Shown here one piece after another: positions 36,740 to 47,973 of a stretch of DNA of 64,000 nucleotides (positions are counted from its first letter, which is position 1; every line of letters begins with the position of its first letter). A program made the position numbers and the translations under genes. The stretch is from Dugong dugon. Taxonomy: Eukaryota > Chordata > Mammalia > Sirenia > Dugongidae. Location of the stretch: NCBI GenBank assembly GCA_030035585.1, contig CM057469.1:64559501-64623500 (forward strand), read 5' to 3'. A model generated the notes under the pieces. It was not told the DNA's origin and searched no databases. It saw only the letters and a program-made list of their open reading frames with translations.

Positions 36740-37409
36740 ACCCAGTAAGTATAAACATGGCAAACTTGCTAAGAAACTTAGTGTAAAGCTGTTCTTCCTT
36801 CTTTGTGTTTCTAGTAAAAATCAACATTTTATCTTCTGTATGGAATTCATGACTTCACTGTATCTTTCTTGATACAATGTATTACTAGCAAATACATGGC
36901 AAAGGAAGGACATACCAGTTTCATCTAGAATTTCAGCGTTGTGCATTTTCCACATCTGAAAGCATCTTTCCCTTTCTATAGTTTCTTTTTCAAATAAAAA
37001 AAGTCACTATTTCAGTGAAAAATGCATTTTGAGCAGGGCAGGGCAGTTACGTGGGGTATTGCAAGGCCCAGGCAAATGTCAGTCCCGCAGTAACCAGGCA
37101 CATGCCCTTGGAAGCCCTTATATGGAGTCATAGCCCAGAGTTCTTCCTCATGAGGGCTACATTTGCTTTTCACACTTTTATATAACGGAATTACTTCCGG
37201 CTGAAACTACAGTCTTAAGTGTGTGATCTGTTTGTGTAAACAAGGAAAAAGATGAGGATGAAAGAAATGACTGCTTGTTCTTTGTCTTTTGTTTAGAGAA
37301 TAGTTCTGGGAAAAATACAAATTATATTTCATACTTGAATCAGTATTTCCCTTTAGGCGATTACATTAAGTTACCTCACATGAATTGATGGCCTGAGTTT
37401 TCTTTCTAA
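36740..37409. other. Unique sequence
   Basis: No gene seen. Confidence 0.35.
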
Positions 37410-37490
37410 AGTGCAAATGTGATCCTGTCATACTTTTGTTTGAAATCTTCAAATGACTACCTATTGCCTGATATGTAGTAAGTACTCCAG
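37410..37490 (+). repeat. L2 fragment
   Basis: 'caaatgtgatcctgtcatac' followed by 'ctacctattgcctgat', LINE2-like. Short and old. Confidence 0.5.
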
Positions 37491-37568
37491 GAATGTGGTG
37501 CTGTAAACGAACCATGTGTTCACAAATGAGCAAGATCGGCTTCACAGAATAAAAGAATCTACACTTCC

Positions 37569-37778
37569 GTCAGGAGCCTCTGGATGGTACAAATGGTTAA
37601 GTGCGCGACTACTAGCTGAAAAGGTGGTTCAAACCCACCCAGGGGGGTCTTGATATCAGGCTTGGTGACCTGCTTCTGAAAGGTCACGGCCTTGAAAACT
37701 CTACAGAGTACAGTTCTACTCTGACACACATGGGGTCGCCATGAGTCAAAATCAACTCGAAAGCAAATAACAACAATA
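37569..37778 (+). mobile_element. AfroSINE, RTE-5'UTR-containing form, with TSD
   Basis: Head gagcctctggatggtacaaa, the middle with 'caggcttggtgacctgcttc', tail acatggggtcgccatgagtc. The duplication acacttcc at 37561-37568 and 37779-37786 bounds it. Confidence 0.9.
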
Positions 37779-37985
37779 ACACTTCCACTGAGTTCCACTT
37801 AGAGAATGGAATATTGTGTAAAATGCCTCTGTGACTTCATGACTTCTTGTGATACATCAATCAGTGACCAGGAAGGTTGAATGTCTTGGAGATTGTTATC
37901 TGAATACTGACCACCTCCTCAGGTAGATCTTCCTATCTAACTCCTTGGTAATCTTGTCATAGATTCCCTCTTAAAATTACTTCGG

Positions 37986-38188
37986 AATTAACCCATTGCC
38001 ATCGGGTTGATTCTAACACATAGCGACACTATAGGACATAGTAGAACTGCCCCATAGTGTTTCCAAGGCTGTAAATCTTTACAGAAGCCACCTGCCACAT
38101 CTTTCTCCTGAGGAGCAGCTGGTGGGTTTGAACTGCAGACCTTCCAGTTAACAGCTGTACACTTAACCACTGCACACTAGGGCTCCTA
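37986..38188 (-). mobile_element. AfroSINE, long-insert form
   Basis: aacccattgccatcgggttg, the insert gtaaatctttacagaagcc and the reversed head with cactgcacactagggctcc. Confidence 0.92.
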
Positions 38189-38189
38189 C

Positions 38190-38678
38190 TTCAGAACTAG
38201 GTCAGCAGAAATCTGTTAGCTGTGTCAGCTTCAGTTTTGCCCTAGAATTATTCCAACATGCAGCAGGAGCCTTCCCAGTAGCCATTATTACATCTCTAGA
38301 AAGTCTCTCCTGAAAAGCAACACCTTTGAAGGTCATCTCTGTTATATGCCACAGCCATCCTGCTATTAGCTGCCCCGGAAGGCAAAGGGTTGATATTTAG
38401 TGAAAGAATGGAGAACATAAGATAGTGGAGCAGAAGCATGAGAGAATTCCACATCCTTATCAATTTTTTTGAGCAAAATGGTTTCTACTCTCCACAAAAG
38501 TTAATAATACCACATAGTGAAATGACTTGGCTAGACAAGTGTTCTTCTTTTGACGATTAGATAATGAAGGACTTTTAATCTTTAGAAGAAGGCTTCTATC
38601 ACAATGTGAATCTCAAGCAACAAGATTTTTCACATGACAAAATATTCTTCTAGATATTTGCCATGCCCCATTACTGTA
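38190..38678. other. Unique sequence
   Basis: No gene or repeat recognised. Confidence 0.35.
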
Positions 38679-38868
38679 GAGCCTCTGGTGGTGCAAATGA
38701 TTAAGTGCTCAGCTACTAACTGAAAGGTTTGCAGTTTGAATCCACCCAGAGGCGCCTTGGGAGAAAGGTCTGGCAATTTACTTTCAAAAAACCCTATGAA
38801 GCACAGTTCTACTCTGAAACACGGTGTTGCCATGGAAGTGACTCGATGGCAACTGTTTTTTGTTTTTG
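38679..38868 (+). mobile_element. AfroSINE, RTE-5'UTR-containing form
   Basis: gagcctctggtggtgcaaat, then 'cacccagaggcgccttggga' and 'gaaaggtctggcaatttact', then a tail with gaagtgactcgatggcaact. Confidence 0.9.
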
Positions 38869-39240
38869 ATATTGTTATTTTAAGTATTTACCATAGTCGG
38901 GTAGTTTTAGAAGGAGCTTTTGTAGAAATGTTGAACAGAATCTTTTATTTAAAAGGACATCCTTAATTTGATGGTGAAACCAGAGTTGAAGTGGTTGACA
39001 GTGGAGTGGATGGAAGGGTGAGAAGCAATTTTCTTGTGGCTGGCTTGGTTGGAGGTTCGACTTACTCTGCCCTTTACAGATCAGAGCCCTATCTGTAGGC
39101 CCTGGTGGGATAAAGGGCATATACCTCTGGTATAAATCCCCACAGGTTCTACACTCATGGTTCTAAATGGGAATTTCTGGCAATCATTTAAACCTTTGGT
39201 CATGACTCATCCTTTTGGAAACTTACTTCCTTTTTACCAT

Positions 39241-39570
39241 AGTTGTTAGTTGCTGTCGAGTGTGTGCTCTGAAAAGCCCAATCCTGCACTGTCTTCACGA
39301 TCACTCGTACGTTTGAGTTCATTGTTGGGACAATTGTGTAGTGTCTTCCAACCTAGGGGGCTCATCTTCTAGCACTATATTGGACAATATTCTGTTGTGA
39401 TCCATAAGGTTTTCATTGGTTAATTTTCTGAAGTAGATAGCCAGGACTTTCTTCCTAGTCTGTCTTAGTCTTGTCACCATGAGTGGCCCTGCTGGTATTT
39501 GAAATACTGGTGGCATCATAGCCGTTGAGTATTTCAATAACCAGCATCTTAACCACATAAAGCCTTGACA
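39241..39570 (-). mobile_element. Internally deleted RTE-derived element (5'UTR joined to 3' tail), copy 1
   Basis: Read on the minus strand, it starts with the RTE 5'UTR segment ('ccaccagtatttcaaatacc', 'cagactaggaagaaagtcct'). It passes a junction near 39330-39350 into the RTE 3' end ('gatcgtgaagacagtgcagg', then 'cagcaactaac'). Everything in between (endonuclease and reverse transcriptase) is missing. A second element at 52545-52926 has a junction at a corresponding place, so this looks like a non-autonomous family and not a one-off deletion. Confidence 0.75.
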
Positions 39571-39840
39571 GTACTACAAATGGGCAGTTGGGTGGTGGTA
39601 TTTTCATATATGTATAGATTAATTTTTAGTTGCTTTTATGAATATTAATCTAGATTTAAAAAATCAAACTTAGGATTTTTTTAGTTAAAACTTTCCTTTA
39701 CTATTTTATCTACTTTATATCCCACTGCCTTTTATGCACCTCTTTATGGGGAAAAATTTCTTCCACTACTCCTGACTTTTTATGTGCATGGAAGTCCATT
39801 AGCATAATACTCTTAGCTCTCATTCATTCGGCTCTCTCTC

Positions 39841-40735
39841 TTTTTAATCTTTATTGAGAAATAACACATAAAATACAATGCACCAACTTTAAGGGGACAC
39901 TATGATGATTTTTCTACATCCTCCCTACCTCCATCCCCTGCTAGCCACCAGTCTTTTGTCTTGATGAATTTACCTCTTCCAGATATTTCATATAAATGGT
40001 GTCATAACAACATTTGTCCTTTGGTGACTGACTTATTTCACTTAGCATAATATTTTCAAGGTTGATCCCTGTAGTGGCATGTATCAGAATTTTATTTTTC
40101 TTTATAGCTGAATCATACTCCGTTGTGTGTATATACCACAATTTGTTTATCCATTCATCTGTCGATGGGCACTTAGGATGCGTCTGCCTTTTAGCTATTG
40201 CGAATAATGCTGCAAAGAACATTGGTGTACATGTGTCTTTTTGAGTCTTTACTTTTGATTCTTTTGGGTATATACCTAGGAGTAGAATTATTAGATCTTA
40301 TGCTATTTCTATGTTTAACATTACTAGAAAATGCCAAACTGTTTTCCACAGTGGCTGCACCATTTTACATTCCCGCAAGCAAAATGCAGAGTATTCTGAT
40401 TCCTCCACATCCTCTCAAACACTTTTTTTTCCCCCTGATAATAGTCATCCTAGTGGGTGTGAAATAAGGTGGCCATAGTTAGAGCAGACTTGAGGGCAAC
40501 TAGCAACAACAATGGGTGTGCAGTTGTATCTCCCTGTGGTTTTGATCTGCATTCGTCTGACGACTAAAGATGTTGAACCTCTTTTCACGTACTTGTTGGC
40601 CATTTGTATATCTTCTTTGGAGAAATGTCCATTATGTCTTTTTCTCATTTTTTTATTTGGGTTGTTAGTTTTCTTGCTGTTGAGTTTGCATTTCTTCTAC
40701 TTTTGCTAGGCATTTAATTGGGAAGTTTGGAAGGA
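39841..40735 (-). mobile_element. Old L1 fragment (ORF2 C-terminal end and 3'UTR), antisense
   Basis: Minus-strand translation gives the end of L1 ORF2. The recognisable block is WYIHTTEYDSAIKKNKILIH at about 40074-40133, followed by ATTGINLENIMLSEISQ. The sequence continues to about 40735 with L1-like non-coding and frame-broken parts. A short RTE/SINE tail (40462-40512) is inserted in it. Confidence 0.85.
40462..40512 (+). mobile_element. 51-bp RTE/AfroSINE tail insertion in the old L1
   Basis: aaataaggtggccatagtta then gagggcaactagcaacaac: only the last ~45 bp of the tail. The duplication tgggtgtg at 40454-40461 and 40513-40520 belongs to the L1. A minimal 5'-truncated insertion. Confidence 0.75.
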
Positions 40736-40739
40736 AAAA

Positions 40740-41534
40740 CTGGGCTTGTGAGTCAGCATATCCCGTTTCTGTTCACTCTCTCTCACTCTTTGGTCAGCCT
40801 GCACAATGTGTGTCCTCTCTGCACTGTAAAGTGTCAGTCCTCATTCTTGAAAGTCTAAGTCACATTCCTCAAAATGTATGGTCAACTTCCGCAGTAATAA
40901 AGATGATTTTTTTTTTTTTTTTCTGTGTTCATCTGTTTTACTTTTGGTTTCACTTCAAAACTTGAGTGGAGATAACGGTCCTACTCATTAAATGCCTCCA
41001 AGACCCCATCTACCTAATGTATTGCTTGGGGTGGGGGTTGTCTTTTACATAAGAATGAAGAATTACTTATCAACATGTATTTACGTATATTTCATTCTAT
41101 TATTATGTTACCCAATTTTTTAAATAGTGACTCAGAACTATGTGTAGAGTAAATCCCAATTTCACATACTAATATTTTTTTTCTTTTTAAACAACCTAAA
41201 TCAACTTATTCTTTTTAGTTGTGCTGTCATTTCATTTTCTCTGAGGTAAAATTATAATATGTAACTAAATTAGGGATAATAAGTCAAATGAATACAGATT
41301 AAGACTTTTGATGGCAAATACCTATATTATACCTTCTTTTGCTCTATTGGAGAATATACACTGGACCAAAAACAAAACAAACAATTTAACACAATTTTTT
41401 AAATTATTTTTACCACAAATTGTGCTGTTTGGCAGAATTGACATGTGCTGTCATTATAACACCGTTTAACTCACAATTTTTAAACAAAGAAGGGACCAAG
41501 GTAGAGGTTTACGACTCTGCCCTACTACGGTATT
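40740..41534. other. Unique AT-rich sequence
   Basis: Nothing recognised besides T-runs (40900-40920). Confidence 0.35.
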
Positions 41535-41975
41535 CTTGTTGTTTTTGTTAGGTGCTGTCAAGCCAGTTCCTACTCATAGCAACCCTGTGAACAACAGAAT
41601 GAAACACTGCCTGGTCCTGCACCATCCTCACAATCGTTGCTATGTTCCAGCCCATTGTTGCAACCACTGTGTCAACCCATCTCATTGAGAGTCTTTCTCT
41701 TTTTCACTGACCCTCTACTTTACCAAGTATGATGTCCTTCTCCAAAGAGTGGTCCTTCCTGATAACATGTCCAATGTACATGAGGTGAAGTCTCGCCATC
41801 CTCCCTTCTAAGGAGCATCCTGGCTGTACTTCTTCCAAGACAGACTCGTTCATTCTTCTGGCAGCCTTCCACATTCTTCTTCAACACCATAATTCAAAGG
41901 CATCAATTCCTCTTAGGTCTTCCTTATTCATTGTCCGGCTTTCACATTATTATGAGGATACTGAAAATACCATGG

Positions 41976-42545
41976 TGCCATGGATTGAATTGAGTCCCCA
42001 AAAAATACTTTCCAACTTAGCTAGGACATGATTCTCAATGTTGTGTTATTGCCCACCATTTTGTGATTGATATAATTTTCCTGTGTGTTATAAATCCTGA
42101 TGTTTGCCTGTGGTTAATGAAGCAAGATTAGATCATGTTAAAGTGGATTAGGATGGGATGTAACACCCTTACTCAGGTCGCATCCCTGAGCCAATGTAAA
42201 GGGAGTTTCCCTGGGGTGTGGTCTGCATCACCTTTTATCTTACAAGAGAAAAAAGGAAAGAGAAGTGAGTATAGAGTTGGGAAATCTTATACTACCAAGA
42301 AAGCAATGCTGGGAGTAGAGTAGATCCTTTGGACCAGAGGTTCCTGTGCAGAGAAACTCCTACACCACGGGAAATTGATGACAAGTACCTTCCTCCAGAG
42401 CCAACAGAGAGACAAAAACTTCCCCTGGAGTTGTTACCTTGAATTTGGACTTCTAGCCTTCTAGACTGTGAGAGAATAAACATCTGTTTGTTAAAGCCAT
42501 CCACTTGTGGTATTTCTGTTATAGCAGCACTAGATGACCAAGACA
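41976..42545 (+). mobile_element. Solo LTR (MaLR/ERVL-type) in RTE copy C
   Basis: A complete-looking ~570-bp LTR. It begins tgccatggattgaa and ends gatgaccaagaca (TG...CA). The 5-base duplication catgg at 41971-41975 and 42546-42550 is exact. Its 3' half has 'agactgtgagagaataaaca' and 'tgttatagcagcactag', typical of MaLR LTR ends. No internal region remains. Non-coding. Confidence 0.8.
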
Positions 42546-42644
42546 CATGGCCTGGGTCAGGTGCACCTTAGTTCTCAAGGTAACATCTTTGTTTTTTAAC
42601 GATTTGAAGAGATCTTTTGCAGCAGATTTGCCCAATGCAATGTG

Positions 42645-44724
42645 TCATTTGATTTCTTGACTGCTGATTTCATGGGCACTGATTGTGGATCCAAGTAAAA
42701 TTAAATCCTTGACAGCTTCAGGATTTTCTCCATTTGTCATGATATTGCTTATTGGTCCAGTTGTGAGGATTTTTGTTTTCCTTACGTTGAGGTGTAATCC
42801 ATACTGAAGGTTGTAGTCTTTGATCTTTATTAGTAAGTGCTTCAGGTCCTCTTCACCTTCAGCAAGCATGGCTGTGTCATATGCATATCTCAGGTTGTTA
42901 ATGAGTCTTCCTCCAATCCCGATGCAGTGCTCTTCTTCCTACAGTCCAGTTTCTCGAATTATTTGCTCAACATATAGATTGAATAAGTGTGGAGGAAGGA
43001 TGGATGCAACCCTGACACACCTTTCCTGATTTTAAACGACTCAGTATCCCCTTATTCCGTTCCAACGACTGCCTCTTGGTCTACATGCAGGTTCTGCCTG
43101 AGTACCATTAAGTGTTCTGGAATTTCAATTCTCCACAAATTTATCCATAATTTGTTATGATGGAATGCCTTTGCATAGTCAATAAAACTCAGGTAAATAC
43201 CTTTATGGTATTCTTTGCTTTCAGCCAAGATCCATCTGACATCAGCAATGGTATCTTTCATTCCAAGTCCTCTTCTGAATCCGGCTTGAATTTCTGGCAT
43301 TTCCCTGTCCGTGTACTGCTGCAACCATTTCTGAATTATCTTCAGCAAAATTTTACTTGTGTGTGATATTAATGAACTTGTTCAATAATTTCTGCATTCT
43401 GCTGGATCGCCATTCTTTGGAATGGGCCCAAATATGGATCTCTTCCACTCGGTTGGCCAGGTAGCTGTCTTCCAAATTTCTTGGCATAGATGAGTGGGCT
43501 CTTCCGGCTTTGCATTTGTTTGTTGAAACATTTCAATTGTATTCCATCAGCTCCTGGAGCCTTGTTTTTCACTAATGCCTTCAGTACAACATGGACTTCT
43601 TCCTTCAATACCATCAGTTCTTGATCATATGCTACCTCTTGAAATGGCTGAATGTCAACCAATTCTTTTTGCTACAGTGACTCTGTGTATTCCTTCCATC
43701 TTATTTTGATGCCTTCTGAGTCATTCAATTTTTTGCCAGTAGAATCCTTCAGTATTGCAACTCAAGGCTTGAACTTTTTCTTTAATTCTTGTAGCTTGAG
43801 AAATGCTAAGCGCATTCTTTCCTTTTGGTTTTCTAACTCCAGGTCTTTGCACATTTCATTATATATTTTGTCTTCTCGAGCAGCCATTTGAAATCTTCTG
43901 TTCAGCTCTTTTACTTCATCATTTCTTCTGTTTTCTTAAGCTACTCAACATTCAAGAGCAAGTTTTAGAGTCTTTTCTCACATCCTTTTTTTTTTTTTTC
44001 TTTCTTTCTTTCCTGTCTTTTTAATGACCTTTTGCCTTCTTGATGTGTGATATCATCCCAGAACTCATCTGGTGTTTAGTCATTAGTGTTCAATGTGTCA
44101 AATCTTTTCTTGAGATGGTGGGATATACTTGTACTTCTGCTTTTGTGGACTTGTTTTAATTTTCTTCAGTTTCTACTTGAACTTGCATATGAACAATTGA
44201 TGGTCTGTTTGCAGTCAGCCCTTGGCCTTTTTCTGACTGATGATATTGAGCGTCTCCGTTGTCTCTTTCCACAGATGTAGTTGATTTGATTCCTGTGTAT
44301 TCAATCTGTTGAGTTCCATGTGTATAATCACCATTTATGTTGTAGAAAGAAAGATGTTTGCAATGAATAAGTCATTGGTCTTGTAAAATTCTATCATGTG
44401 ATCTCCAGCTTCATTTCTATCACCAAGACCATATTTTCCAACTACTGATCCTTCTTCTTTGTTTCCAACTTTCACATTCCAATCACTAGTAATTATCAAT
44501 GCATCTTGATTGCATGTTTGATCAATTTCAGATTGCAGAGATTGGTAAATATCTTCCATTTCTTCATTGTTGCCCTTTATTCTTGGTGCATAAATCTGAA
44601 TAATAGTTGTATTAACTGGTCTTCCTTGTAGGCATATGGATATTATCCTATTACTGACAGCATTGTACTTTAGGATAGATCTTGAGATGTTTTTGTCTTC
44701 GTTACCTAGTGCTAGAGATATCAC
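42645..44724 (-). pseudogene. RTE endonuclease and reverse-transcriptase remnants (copy C)
   Basis: Frame pieces on the minus strand. Endonuclease: ISRSILKYNAVSNRIISICL with a TSDWNVKVGNKEE segment (44335-44724). Reverse transcriptase: MLKIIQKWLQQYTDREMPEI (43052-43348), LVKNKAPGADGI (43369-43662), and ILLGSTISAHEISSQEIK near 42645. The separate N-terminal piece with ITGISELRWTGNGH (45227-45469) lies beyond the inserted LTR. It is a second, independently decayed copy of the same gene as at 142-4260. Confidence 0.8.
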
Positions 44725-45322
44725 AAATGGATGGCTTTAACAAACAGAAATCTATTCTCCCACAGTTTAAGAGGCTAGAAGCTCCCAGGAAAGGCTTTCT
44801 TTCTCTGTTGGTTCTGGGGGAAGGTCCTTGTAGTCAGTCTTCCCCTGGTCTAGGAGCTTCTCAGTGCAGGCACCCCAGGTCCAAAGGATGTACTCCACTC
44901 CCTGTACTTCTTCCTTGGTGGGTGAGGTCCCTTTCTCTGCTCACTTCTCTGTTTTCTTTCTAAAAAGAGACTGACTCAAGATACAATCTAATCCTGTAGA
45001 TTGAGTCCTGCCTCATTTACATCATAAAAATCCCAAACTCATTGCTGTGGAGTCCATTCAGACTCATAGCCACCTCATAGGAACTGCCCCATAGTGTTTC
45101 CAATGAGCAGCTGTTAGATTTGAACTGCCAACCTTTCAGTTATCAGCTGAGCTCTTAGCCACTGAGCAACCAGGGCTCCTATTAACATCATAGAGGTTAG
45201 AATTTACAACACACAAGATAATTACATCAAATTACAAAATGGAGGACAACCACACAATACTGGGAATCATGTCCTAGCCAAGTTGACACATGTTTTTGTG
45301 GGACACATTTCAATCCATAACA
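44694..45322 (-). mobile_element. Solo LTR (same family) in RTE copy C, carrying an AfroSINE
   Basis: Reverse orientation: starts tgtcttcgttacctagtgct and ends ttcaatccataaca. It is bounded by gtttt (44689-44693) and gttct (45323-45327), a 5-base duplication with one change. An AfroSINE (45026-45180) splits it. About 470 bp without the SINE. Confidence 0.8.
45026..45180 (-). mobile_element. AfroSINE, short form, nested in an LTR
   Basis: Tail aaactcattgctgtggagtc at left and the reversed head gagcaaccagggctcct at right. The 11-base duplication (atttacatcat at 45015-45025, attaacatcat at 45181-45191) is LTR sequence. Third level of nesting. Confidence 0.9.
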
Positions 45323-45560
45323 GTTCTTTTTGCTGATGAATGTGATGCCATTCCTCTTCAATTGGTCATTCCCAGCATAGCAGATCATATGATTGTCCAA
45401 TTCAAAATGGCCATTACCAGTCCATCTCAGCTCACTAATGCCTGTGATATTGATCTTTATGCACTCCATTTCATAACACTCCAGTATTATGATTTCTTCC
45501 CTTAAGTGTTATTATTAATTCAGAGTTGGAATTTCTCTCCAATGAGAAAAACCAATAAAA

Positions 45561-45700
45561 CCCACAGTTGCTGAGTCAATTCTGACTCATAGCAACCACA
45601 TAGGACGGAGTAGAACTGCCCTACAGGGTTTCCAAGGAGTGGCTGGTAGATTCATACAGCCAGCCTTTTGGTTAAGAGCTGAGCTCTTTACCACTGTACC
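45561..45700 (-). mobile_element. AfroSINE, short form, with exact 10-base TSD
   Basis: cccacagttgctgagtcaat, ccacataggacggagtagaa, reversed head taccactgtacc. The duplication accaataaaa is at 45551-45560 and 45701-45710. Confidence 0.92.
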
Positions 45701-45710
45701 ACCAATAAAA

Positions 45711-46552
45711 ATCTACCCTCTCATTTACTCTCCTAGCAACTGAAACCCCCACACCAGTCTAGTATCTTAATGATTAGCCATATGAAAGGTATGGCAATTT
45801 AGTGGAAATGCTTGAAAGTGATTGTATGGGGGGAAAGGAGATACAATAACACACTAAAGAACATAATCTTGAGAATGTACATGTCATAGTCAACACTTTA
45901 GAGGTGGCTAATAAAGAACAATAATCCTACTGAGAGGATCATTAGAGACAGCTTATAATGGAAGCAGAAAAGGAGGATAGGACTCCTGGTGTAGTACCAA
46001 GATAGCTGTTATCATAGCTGCTGGGAATCCTACTCAAGTGTCATTTCAACATAAACAAGAGCACAAAACGGGAGGGTCTGCCTTCTGTGACACTTTAAAT
46101 CTCTTAGAGCTAGCATTGCAAACCTGAGTCTATGTGACCTAAATAGAAGTGGGCTGTTGTTCTAAATGCCTTACCAGCCTCATTCTGATTCCCTTGTCAC
46201 AGCAACCCATGGCCTCCATTTAGTCCTCACAATGTGTTCCTTTGCTATCTCCCTGTAATTTCATTTTCTTTCTAAAATAATTGTATCTATGTTATCTTGG
46301 ATATTACCTTAGCTTAAGTCTTCTTAGCAGTTTTATTTGCCACATCTCCTCCCAGGTCCATCCCCAGAATGGATCAGAGCTCCTGACATCGATGTGGGCA
46401 ATTTTTAGGAAGTATGACTCTCTCATCTGGCTTAAATATCTTTAAGGTTAAGTGTAGATAAATAAAAGGTCAAAGGAAGCTCCTTCCTATTTGCCCTGCA
46501 CATAAAAGGTGAAGACAAAGGTAGTAATGGTGATATTGATGGATGAAGGATC
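45711..46552. other. Unique sequence
   Basis: No gene recognised. It could include an unrecognised LTR or old repeat. Confidence 0.35.
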
Positions 46553-46758
46553 CCTGGGTGGTGCAATCAATTTGCTCTTGGTTACCAACTGAAGGGGTGA
46601 TGGTTCAAACCCACACAGTGGTGCTACAGAAGAAAGGCCTGGACATCTGCTTCTGTTAAGATTATAGCCAAGAAAATCCTATGGAGCAGTTCTACTGTGT
46701 AACACATGGGGTTGCCATGAGTTGGAATCAACTTGAAGGCAACGGGTTTGGTTTTTGG
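46553..46758 (+). mobile_element. AfroSINE, RTE-5'UTR-containing form
   Basis: gatccctgggtggtgcaatc, then 'gaagaaaggcctggacatct', then acatggggttgccatgagtt. Confidence 0.9.
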
Positions 46759-47070
46759 ATTGATGAATGGGATTAATTCGTAGACTCAAGCTTCAAAGTG
46801 ACAAGTAACAAAAACTCACTTGTTAATTAGTCTCTCAGATCACCAGTGAATTTAATGTCAATGGCCCCTTGAGCTACTATAACTACGAGAGTCCAGCCAT
46901 TCCAGGAATTACAGTTTGATAATGTATTATGTCTGCTTATGTCTAGTTCCACAAGCAGCATGGCATGGGTAATCCCATCAATTCAATTGCTCTAAAATGA
47001 TTTTGACACCATTACTTTCTTGGTTCTCAGGTAGGTTGAAAAGGGGATACCCTATAGGGTATTCAAACCA

Positions 47071-47280
47071 AAAGTCCCTGGGTGGTATAAACAGTTAATG
47101 CATTAGGCTGCTAACCAAAAGTTTGAAGGTTCAAGTCTACCCAGAGGCACCTCAGAAGAAAGTCCTGGCCATCTACTTGTGAAAAATCAGTCATTAAAAA
47201 CTCTAAGGAGCACAGCTCTATTCTGACACAGATAGGGTTGCCTTAAGTCAGAGTCGAGTCGATGGTAACTAGTTTCTGGG
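47071..47280 (+). mobile_element. AfroSINE, RTE-5'UTR-containing form, with TSD
   Basis: Head 'aaagtccctgggtggtataa', then the middle 'agaagaaagtcctggccatc' (47155-47174), tail gagtcgagtcgatggtaac. Flanked by attcaaacca at 47061-47070 and 47281-47290. The clearest example of this class. Confidence 0.92.
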
Positions 47281-47290
47281 ATTCAAACCA

Positions 47291-47956
47291 CAAGAGGAAG
47301 CCAGTCCTAAACTTTAAAATTCTTGAAGGAATCTTAAGTGGAACTTAGTTGACCCAGAACATGTGGTCAGCTTATGCTAACAGTGTTCAGGCTATGACTT
47401 TCTACACCCCATGACAGCATTGGCTTGATGAAGTTGGATCATGGAACACGGAAAACTCTGAAAGAATTTTAAGATCACAGTTGTTATTTTAGTGCATCTG
47501 AGTTCCTCCAAATGCCTGTGGATTTACTAGAACAAATAACCTACAGTGAAAGCTACTTGTTGTTTGAACACATAGAAAATAGCCCCGCTTAATGATTTCT
47601 CTTCTCTGATGACATGCACACACTCTAAGATTTGGGGAGACTATGATTTTAGTCAATTAATAACGACTTGGTATAACATTTTAATGCATTATCAGTGTAA
47701 GTGGTGATCATCTATGAAATACTCCTTCAAGTATACAAAACAATATAATACAGAAGAGTCTAATTTTCCTGAAATTGAACTGATTCATTTGGTCAATTCT
47801 TGGATTCTCATTTTCAAATACTTTAGAAATAAATGAGTAGACTTTATCCTAAAATTATGTTGATTGTAATCCAGTATTTACTTTTATAATTTTGAGGCCT
47901 TGGGATCTTAACTCCTCTGATCCTCATTATGAGTGTCAGTTATCTTTGCAAATTAT
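47291..47956. other. Unique AT-rich sequence
   Basis: Nothing recognised. Confidence 0.35.
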
Positions 47957-47973
47957 TGAAGAAAGGTAATTTT

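Larger units (their letters stand above)
41535..45477 (-). mobile_element. RTE (BovB-like) LINE copy C, antisense, 5' truncated, twice interrupted
   Basis: Second large RTE copy, on the minus strand. Its 3' end is at 41535-41600 (gttgtttttgttaggtgctg) and its truncated 5' end near 45477. It is interrupted by two solo LTRs (41976-42545 and 44694-45322). Minus-strand blocks include FIDYAKAFH (motif A, about 43172-43198) and an ALVKNKAPGADG segment (about 43547-43582). The catalytic YADD box has become YAYD (42876-42887), a change of an essential aspartate. Frames are broken. Both catalytic loss and shifts show it is dead. Confidence 0.9.

Noticed and set aside
39941-40222. Possible host protein fragment
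   Set aside because: The residues are the C-terminal end of L1 ORF2.
41976-42545. Provirus or expressed retroviral genes
   Set aside because: Only a solo LTR is present; no internal region was seen on either side.
44335-44724. 129-codon frame as an independent gene
   Set aside because: It is the endonuclease segment of RTE copy C, matching copy A.
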